Shown here one piece after another: positions 1 through 5,393 of a stretch of 5,393 nt of DNA. The DNA is from Microbacterium sp. Lineage in GTDB: Bacteria; Actinomycetota; Actinomycetes; Actinomycetales; Microbacteriaceae. The position numbers and the translations under genes were made by a program. The notes beneath the pieces are model-generated. The model made no database searches, was not told where the DNA came from, and was given only the letters and a program-made list of their open reading frames with translations. The stretch lies in NCBI GenBank assembly GCA_029267645.1, contig JAJUIM010000148.1, positions 1 through 5,393 on the forward strand. Direction: 5' to 3'. Each line of letters begins with the position of its first letter. Within the stretch, counting starts at the first letter, position 1.

Positions 1-1163
<1,163 letters not shown>

Positions 1164-1167
<4 letters not shown>

Positions 1168-2693
1168 GCGGGCTGCCCCTGCCACTCGGCGAGCATCTCG
1201 GCGATGCGCGCGCGGCAGCCGCCGCACCCCGTGCCGGCGCGGGTGCAGGCGGCGATCTCCTCGACGCTCTCGCACCCGTCCTCGCGCACGGCGTCCTCGA
1301 CGCGGCCGGCCGTGACGGCGTTGCACACGCACACGGTCTCATCGCGGCCAGCGGGGCGCGGAACGAGCGCGTCGGCGGCGTCGAGGCGCAGGAGGAGCGA
1401 GCGGTCGCTCGGCAGCTCGGCGCGGCGCTGATAGAGCAGCGACAGCTCGGCGGCGGCGCGCGGCATGCCGACGGCCGCGAACCCGTCGAGCACGCCGTCG
1501 GTCGTCGCAATCGACACGTAGGTGCCGTGCCGGGGATCCGCCCACACGGCGATCTCGGGCGCGGGCTCCCCGCGTGGCACGGGCGCGAACGGATCGCCCG
1601 GCACCGTGCCGGCCGCGACGACGTCGATGTCGTCGGCCTTGAGCGAGACGATGCCGGGCGGCTCGTCGTGCAGCGGCGCCGGCTCCCCGCCCGCGAACGC
1701 CCGCGCGAGACGCTCGGCCTGTCGCCAGCCGGGCCCCACGAGCCCGCTCGGCCCGCCGGGCACGTCGCGGTCGTGTGCGTGGTGCGAAGGATCCGCGACG
1801 TGTGCGACGTCGCCGATCGCGAAGACGTTGGGATCGCTCCAAGAGCGCAGCTCGGCGTCGACGAGGATCCCGCGCGCGGTGCGGAGGCCCGCGTCCGATG
1901 CGAGGGCGGTGCGGGGGCGCACGCCGCACGAGAGCACGAGGAGATCGCCCTCGATCGTGCGGCCGTCGCTCGAGACGAGCGCCCGGAAGGCGCGGCCGTC
2001 CGCCGACTCGCGCGTGAGGATCGCCTCTGCGCGCGTGTGCGGGACGATCGAGACGCCGGCCCGTTCGAGCGCTCCGACGAGCACCGAGGCGGCGCCGCGG
2101 TCGAGGCTGCGCGGCATGGGTCCCGGGCCGAAGTGCGCGAGCTGCGGATCCGCCCCGGCACGGGCGAGCAGCAGCGCCAGCTCGATGCCGAGCACGCCGG
2201 CGCCCAGCACGACGACCCGGCCGCCCGAGGCGACGACGTCGCGCACGCGGTCGGCGTCGGCCATGGTCCGCAGCGCGCACACGCCGTGCGTGAGCGAGCC
2301 GTCGGCCGCGCGCTCGAGGCCGTCGAGCCGCGGCACGGTCGCGTCGGCGCCCGTCGCGAGCACGAGGCGGTCGTAGGCGACCCGCATGCCGTCGTCGAGC
2401 TCGACCTCGCGCGCCTCGCGCAGGATCCGTGCGGCGGCGCGGCCCGCGAGTACGCGGACGCCGCGGCCTGCGAGGGTGCGAGGATCCGCGATCCGCAGGC
2501 CGTCGCGGTCGGCGTGTCCCGTCGCGTACTCCGCGAGGAGCACGCGGTTGTAGGGATCGTCTGGCTCATCGCCGACGATCGTCAGCGCGACGCGGCCGGC
2601 GTCGACTGCGGGCAGCAGCTCCTCTGCGAAGCGCACGCCCACGGGGCCGAAGCCCACGAGCACGACGCGCAGCGGCGTCTCGTCGCCCCGCAC
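1164..2693 (-). CDS. FAD/NAD(P)H-dependent nitrate reductase electron-transfer subunit with C-terminal BFD [2Fe-2S] domain
   Basis: This 509-residue protein is likely the electron-input subunit for the neighbouring nitrate reductase, oxidising NAD(P)H through FAD and passing electrons on via an Fe-S cluster. An N-terminal dinucleotide fold has GFGPVG (14-19), followed by the family-typical LATGAD (112-117). A second, NAD(P)H-binding fold has GAGVLG (164-169). CGVRP (about 256-260) and FAIGDVAH (291-298) are the FAD-contact motifs of the NirB/rubredoxin-reductase class. The C-terminus is a BFD-type domain with Cys455, Cys457, Cys490 and Cys493 (CVC and TGCGGC). It resembles the front half of NirB but ends without the sirohaem nitrite reductase domain, so it should not be called a nitrite reductase. 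Functional counterparts are named NasB in Bacillus and NasC in Klebsiella, so I give no symbol. The start is GTG at 2693: the narK stop sits in the same frame two codons upstream, so no earlier start is possible. The ribosome-binding site is weak, fitting coupled translation. Confidence 0.9.
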
Positions 2694-2696
2694 GGC

Positions 2697-4088
2697 TCAG
2701 ACGATCCGTCCGGCGAGCGAGCGGCGCGGCACGAGATAGACGGCGGCGGTCAGGACGCCGAGCGCCGCGTAGGCGCCGACGAAGCCGAGGAACGCGGCCG
2801 TGTAGCCGCCCGTCGCCGCCTGCGAGGCGCTGAGTACCTGCGGCACGAGGAAGCCGCCGTACGCGCCGAGGGCCGAGATGATCCCGAGCGCCGCGGCGCC
2901 CCGGCGCTGCGCGCCGACGGCGTGCTCGCGGCCCGCCGTCGCGGCGCCGCGCGCGGCGAAGATCGACGGGATCATGCGATAGGTCGCCCCGTTGCCGACG
3001 CCCGTCGCGCAGAACAGCGCGAGGAAGCAGGCGAGGAAGATCCAGAAGCTGCCGAGCGGCAGCGTGACGACGAGCGCGACTGTCGCGGCGATCATGAGCC
3101 CGAACGACGCGACCGTCATTCGAGCGCCGCCGAAGCGGTCGGCGAGCCGCCCGCCGTAGGGGCGCGCGAGCGATCCCACGAGCGCGCCGAGGAAGGCGAG
3201 CGAGAGCGACGCGGATCCGATCTGAAAGGTCGAGAAGGCGGGGAACTGATCCGCGATGAGCTTGGGGAAGACGCCCGCGAACCCGATGAACGATCCGAAG
3301 GTGCCGACGTACAGCAGCGCCATGATCCAGAGGTGCGGCTCGCGCGCCGCCGCGAGCGCGCCGGCGAGGTCGCTGCGCGCGTCGGAGAGGTTGTCCATGT
3401 AGCGCCACGCGCCCCAGATCGCGACGAGGATGAGCGGAATCCATACGAACCCTGCGAGCTCGAGGCGCAGCGTGCCCACCGCGCCGAGCGTCACGACGAT
3501 CGGCACGAGCAGCTGCGCGACGGCCGCGCCGATGTTGCCGCCGGCCGCGTTGAGGCCCAGCGCCCACCCCTTCTCGCGCTGGGGGAAGAAGTAGGTGATG
3601 TTCGCCATCGAGCTCGCGAAGTTCCCGCCGCCGAAGCCGCCGAGCGCGGCGACTGCGAGCAGCACGGGATACGGCGTCTCGGGGAACTGCACGACGACGC
3701 CGATCAGGCCCGCGGGGATGAGCAACAGCGCGGCCGAGATCATGGTCCAGTTGCGCCCGCCGAACCGCGCCACCATGAAGGTGTAGGGGAATCGCATCGT
3801 CGCCCCGACGAGGCTCGCGACCGAGATGAGCCAGAACTGCTGGGTCGATGTGAGGTCGAAGCCCGCCCCGGGCAGCATGACGACGACGATGCTCCACAGC
3901 TGCCAGACGACGAAGCCGAGGAACTCGGCGAACACCGACCACCCGAGGTTGCGACGCGCGATCGCGCGGCCCTCTGCCTCCCACTGTTCGGGATCCTCGG
4001 CGTCCCACCCGTCGATCCAGCGCCCGGGCCGGACGGTGAGGCCCCGTGTCGTGGGGCGCGGATCCTGCGTGCTCACGTGCGTTGTCAT
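2697..4088 (-). CDS. narK: NarK-family nitrate/nitrite transporter (major facilitator superfamily)
   Basis: This inner-membrane transporter should bring nitrate into the cell, or exchange it for nitrite, feeding the reductase encoded just downstream. The protein has 463 residues and about twelve hydrophobic segments. The substrate arginines of NarK are present: Arg99 in GATMRFPYTF (helix 2) and Arg309 in GSLARPYGG. Both nitrate signature regions are clear: GGGNFASSM followed by NITYFFP and NAAGGNIG (about 153-187), and SALGAYGGFLVP (405-416). The MFS loop motif appears as GGRLADRFGG. A soluble N-terminal stretch of about 45 residues ending ARRNLGWSVF is usual for actinobacterial NarK proteins. 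I chose ATG at 4088 because GGAGGT lies 4 bases upstream. An in-frame ATG at 4136 would add 16 non-conserved residues and has no such site. It is the first gene of the operon, and the next gene begins 3 bases after its stop. Confidence 0.93.
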   Translation of the reverse strand: MTTHVSTQDPRPTTRGLTVRPGRWIDGWDAEDPEQWEAEGRAIARRNLGWSVFAEFLGFVVWQLWSIVVVMLPGAGFDLTSTQQFWLISVASLVGATMRFPYTFMVARFGGRNWTMISAALLLIPAGLIGVVVQFPETPYPVLLAVAALGGFGGGNFASSMANITYFFPQREKGWALGLNAAGGNIGAAVAQLLVPIVVTLGAVGTLRLELAGFVWIPLILVAIWGAWRYMDNLSDARSDLAGALAAAREPHLWIMALLYVGTFGSFIGFAGVFPKLIADQFPAFSTFQIGSASLSLAFLGALVGSLARPYGGRLADRFGGARMTVASFGLMIAATVALVVTLPLGSFWIFLACFLALFCATGVGNGATYRMIPSIFAARGAATAGREHAVGAQRRGAAALGIISALGAYGGFLVPQVLSASQAATGGYTAAFLGFVGAYAALGVLTAAVYLVPRRSLAGRIV

Positions 4089-4092
4089 GGCG

Positions 4093-4098
4093 ACCTCC
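4093..4098 (-). promoter_or_regulatory. Shine-Dalgarno site of narK
   Basis: On the minus strand the sequence reads GGAGGT, then CGCC, then ATG at 4088. It is a near-perfect match to the anti-Shine-Dalgarno of 16S rRNA and decides the narK start in favour of 4088 over the upstream in-frame ATG at 4136. Spacing is 4 bases from GGAGGT, or 5 from GGAGG. Confidence 0.85.
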
Positions 4099-4125
4099 GG
4101 GGGAGAAGCGGACCTGTCGCGCTCG

Positions 4126-4131
4126 ACGCTA
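4126..4131 (-). promoter_or_regulatory. Candidate -10 element of the narK operon promoter
   Basis: The minus strand reads TAGCGT, matching the actinobacterial TANNNT -10 pattern. It would start transcription near 4119, giving a leader of about 30 bases that includes the GGAGGT site. No convincing -35 hexamer sits 16-18 bases upstream (the sequence there is CGGAAG at 4154-4149), which would fit an activator-dependent promoter. This is a motif match only. Confidence 0.4.
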
Positions 4132-4164
4132 TGCACGGCGTGTTTCGCCTTCCGCGCCCGCGCC

Positions 4165-4180
4165 GTGACGCGTGTGTGAC
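4165..4180. promoter_or_regulatory. Tandem GTGAC-n6-GTGAC, possible activator site for narK
   Basis: GTGAC occurs at 4165-4169 and again at 4176-4180, spaced 11 bases start to start, about one helical turn. On the narK strand both read GTCAC, and a further degenerate copy GTGAG at 4191-4187 keeps the same period. GTnAC is the a-half of the published GlnR consensus, and the 11-base phasing is what that regulator requires. The centre lies about 54 bases upstream of the predicted narK transcription start, a usual place for an activator. There is no GAAAC half in phase, so this is weaker than the 4221-4236 site. Confidence 0.35.
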
Positions 4181-4220
4181 GGTCCCCTCACGGATCCGGC
4201 GTCGCACGAGGGACGCCCCG

Positions 4221-4236
4221 GTAACGTCGCGGAAAC
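4221..4236 (+). promoter_or_regulatory. GlnR-like nitrogen-control box
   Basis: The sequence is GTAAC, six bases, GAAAC. This exactly matches the GTnAC-n6-GAAAC half of the GlnR box known from Streptomyces and related actinomycetes, where GlnR (an OmpR-type regulator) activates nitrate and ammonium assimilation genes under nitrogen limitation. A weaker GGGAC at 4210-4214 keeps the 11-base phase. The box lies in the divergent region, about 110 bases upstream of the predicted narK start of transcription and 57 upstream of trmD. Which gene it serves, and whether this organism has GlnR, cannot be told from the window. Confidence 0.5.
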
Positions 4237-4272
4237 ACCCCGCCGCACGGGCGGCGCGCGGCCGGCGCCGCA

Positions 4273-4278
4273 TAGGAT
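4273..4278 (+). promoter_or_regulatory. Candidate -10 element of a leaderless trmD promoter
   Basis: TAGGAT matches the TANNNT -10 pattern and is followed by exactly seven bases and then the GTG start of trmD at 4286. That spacing puts the transcription start on, or one base before, the start codon, the standard arrangement for leaderless mRNAs in Actinobacteria. There is no recognisable -35. The alternative reading is that AGGA (4274-4277) serves as a weak ribosome-binding site on a longer transcript. Confidence 0.45.
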
Positions 4279-4285
4279 CGGGGAC

Positions 4286-4975
4286 GTGCGCATCGACATC
4301 GTCACGATCTTCCCCGCCTTCTTCGACGTGCTCGATGTGTCGCTCATCGGGAAGGCGCGCGGCACGGGCCTGCTCGACGTGCGCGTGCACGATCTGCGCG
4401 ACTGGACGCACGATCGCCACCGCACGGTCGACGACACGCCGTACGGCGGCGGCGCAGGCATGGTCATGAAGCCCGAGCCGTGGGGCGAGGCCCTCGACGA
4501 GATCCTCGCGCCCGACGCCGTGCTCGTCGTGCCGACGCCCTCGGGCGAGGTGTTCACGCAGGCCACGGCGCGCGAGCTCGCAGGCGAGCAACAGCTCGTC
4601 TTCGCGTGCGGGCGGTACGAGGGCATCGACCAGCGCGTCATCGACTACTACGCGGCCCGCGGCCGCGTGCGCCTCGTGAGCATCGGCGACTACGTGCTGA
4701 ACGGCGGCGAGGTCGCCGCGATGGCGATGATCGAGGCCGTCGGACGGCTCATCCCGGGCGTCGTCGGCAACCCCGAGAGCCTCGTCGAGGAGTCGCACGA
4801 GCTCGGCATGCTCGAGTACCCCATCTACACGAAGCCCGCGGAGTGGCGCGGCCTCGCGGTTCCCGACGTGCTGCTGAGCGGCCACCACGGCAAGGTCGCC
4901 GAGTGGCGCCGCGAGCAGTCCCTCGAGCGCACCCGCGAGCGCCGCCCCGACCTCCTCGATGAGGGCGGTGCGTGA
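4286..4975 (+). CDS. trmD: tRNA (guanine37-N1)-methyltransferase TrmD
   Basis: TrmD transfers a methyl group from S-adenosylmethionine to N1 of G37 in tRNAs that read codons starting with C or G, preventing +1 frameshifts; it acts as a homodimer with a trefoil-knot (SPOUT) fold. The 229-residue protein opens with [11 protein letters not shown] and has [11 protein letters not shown] (51-61), PTPSGEVF (83-90), the knot motif CGRYEGID (108-115), [11 protein letters not shown] (132-142), Arg154 before IPGVVG, and [18 protein letters not shown] (195-212) in the C-terminal domain. It matches the family core but lacks the longer tail of E. coli TrmD (255 residues). Position 169, the catalytic Asp in E. 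coli and Haemophilus, is Glu here (VEESH). GTG at 4286 is chosen because [10 protein letters not shown] is the family N-terminus. trmD usually follows rpsP and rimM; here it begins a unit facing the nitrate operon and is followed by moaB. Confidence 0.95.
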   Translation: MRIDIVTIFPAFFDVLDVSLIGKARGTGLLDVRVHDLRDWTHDRHRTVDDTPYGGGAGMVMKPEPWGEALDEILAPDAVLVVPTPSGEVFTQATARELAGEQQLVFACGRYEGIDQRVIDYYAARGRVRLVSIGDYVLNGGEVAAMAMIEAVGRLIPGVVGNPESLVEESHELGMLEYPIYTKPAEWRGLAVPDVLLSGHHGKVAEWRREQSLERTRERRPDLLDEGGA

Positions 4976-5016
4976 TGGGTGAGGGTTTGCGGCCGGCGTT
5001 TCCGGGGCGCTGCTGA
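4975..5016 (+). CDS. Possible 13-codon coupling or leader ORF between trmD and moaB
   Basis: An ATG at 4975 overlaps the trmD stop as TGATG, and the frame ends 13 codons later in a TGA (5014-5016) that overlaps the moaB ATG, again as TGATG. It would encode [13 protein letters not shown]. Nothing in the peptide suggests a function. If used, it would let ribosomes terminate and restart from trmD through to moaB. The only other support is position: the two junctions are exact. It may simply be a 40-base spacer in which TGATG arose by chance, since moaB also has a purine-rich GGGG at 5004-5007, 8 bases before its start. Confidence 0.25.
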   Translation: MGEGLRPAFPGRC

Positions 5017-5393
5017 TGCGTGCGGTCGTCATCACGGTGAGCGACCGGTCGGCTTCTGGCGAGCGCGAGGATCTCGCGGGACCGATCGCGGCAGCCTCGC
5101 TCGCGGAGGCAGGTTTCGCGTGCGAGACGACGATCGTGCCGGACGGCGCCGATTCCGTCGAGGGCGCCGTTCGCGCGGCTCTCGCCGAAGGCGCTCGGCT
5201 CGTCGTCACGACCGGCGGGACGGGCATCGCGCCGCGCGATCAGACGCCCGAGGGCACTCGGCGCGTGATCGATCGCGAGATCCCGGGCATTGCTGAGGAG
5301 TTGCGCCGGATCGGCGCCGCCGTCGCCCCGGGCGGCCTGCTCTCGCGCGGAGTCGCGGGCGCCGCGGGCGACGCGCTCGTCGTGAACCTCGCC
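5016..5393 (+). CDS. moaB: Molybdenum cofactor biosynthesis protein, MoaB/MogA family (partial, C-terminus missing)
   Basis: Proteins of this family bind molybdopterin and, in the MogA-type members, adenylate it as the step before molybdate insertion. The window holds 126 residues of a protein usually about 160 long. The N-terminus MRAVVITVSDRSASGERED is family-typical. The molybdopterin-binding motif TTGGTG (65-70) runs into IAPRDQTPEGT with the conserved Asp75. LLSRGVAG (108-115) and GDALVVNLA (118-126) match the next conserved segments, just before the expected PGSP loop outside the window. ATG at 5016 is the first start after the in-frame stop TGA at 4980-4982. It begins 40 bases after trmD, with no terminator between, so both probably share a transcript. 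The nearby nitrate reductase needs the cofactor this protein helps make. Whether it is MoaB or MogA by activity cannot be decided from sequence, though synthesis of Moco is clear. Confidence 0.9.
   Translation, partial: MRAVVITVSDRSASGEREDLAGPIAAASLAEAGFACETTIVPDGADSVEGAVRAALAEGARLVVTTGGTGIAPRDQTPEGTRRVIDREIPGIAEELRRIGAAVAPGGLLSRGVAGAAGDALVVNLA

Noticed and set aside
4088..4136. Longer narK form starting at 4136
   Set aside because: The extra 16 residues are not typical of the family, the start would overlap the candidate -10, and GGAGGT lies just before the ATG at 4088.
4241..4256. Inverted repeat CGCCGC-ACGG-GCGGCG as a terminator or attenuator
   Set aside because: It lies upstream of both divergent genes, has only six pairs and no T-run, and such GC hairpins are common by chance in this composition.
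4172..4285. Longer TrmD form starting at 4172
   Set aside because: TrmD proteins begin at the (M/V)RIDIVTIFP segment. The 38 extra residues are unlike the family and would run through the promoter and GlnR-like box.
1527..4469. A 980-codon open frame on the plus strand, antisense to the nitrate operon
   Set aside because: It is rich in Arg, Ala, Gly, Glu and Asp with no recognisable domain, spans three clear minus-strand genes and runs out of frame into trmD. Open antisense frames of this size are expected in DNA this rich in G+C.
4085..5227. A 380-codon minus-strand frame opposite trmD and moaB
   Set aside because: Its protein is the low-complexity complement of two well-conserved plus-strand genes. 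It has no family motif and would run through the narK control region.
4979..5296. A 105-codon plus-strand frame overlapping moaB
   Set aside because: It is Arg/Gly-rich and out of frame with moaB, whose TTGGTG and following motifs settle the reading frame.

Overview
The window comes from a very GC-rich genome (roughly 73% G+C by my estimate), with GTG starts, tightly packed genes and sparse promoters. The TrmD, MoaB and NarK sequences look like those of high-GC Actinobacteria. Micrococcales, probably Microbacteriaceae, is my best guess; this is inferred from the protein sequences and was not tested by a search.

Layout. Positions 1-4088 (minus strand) hold a three-gene nitrate-assimilation operon, read right to left: a NarK-type nitrate/nitrite transporter (4088-2697), an FAD/NAD(P)H-dependent electron-transfer subunit with a C-terminal BFD-type [2Fe-2S] domain (2693-1164), and the molybdopterin catalytic subunit of assimilatory nitrate reductase (1167-1, cut by the window edge). 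The transporter and reductase are separated by 3 bases, and the reductase and catalytic subunit overlap by 4 bases (GTGA), so the three genes are almost certainly co-transcribed and translationally coupled. Together they would import nitrate, pass electrons from NAD(P)H through FAD and Fe-S centres, and reduce nitrate to nitrite at a Mo-bis-MGD site. No nitrite reductase is visible in the window.

Positions 4089-4285 are a 197-base divergent intergenic region. It contains a strong Shine-Dalgarno and a candidate -10 for narK, an exact match to the actinobacterial GlnR half-site pattern GTnAC-n6-GAAAC, a second 11-base-spaced GTGAC tandem nearer narK, and a candidate leaderless promoter for the plus-strand gene.

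Positions 4286-5393 (plus strand) hold trmD (tRNA m1G37 methyltransferase), then a 13-codon mini-ORF joined at both ends by TGATG overlaps, then the start of a MoaB/MogA-family molybdenum-cofactor gene (cut by the window edge). A cofactor gene thus lies just across a shared control region from a molybdoenzyme operon, while trmD lies outside its usual ribosomal-protein/rimM neighbourhood. All long antisense open frames look like high-GC shadows. I see no mobile element, CRISPR array, RNA gene or defence system. The most unusual points are the regulatory intergenic region, the TGATG mini-ORF and a Glu in place of the usual catalytic Asp of TrmD.
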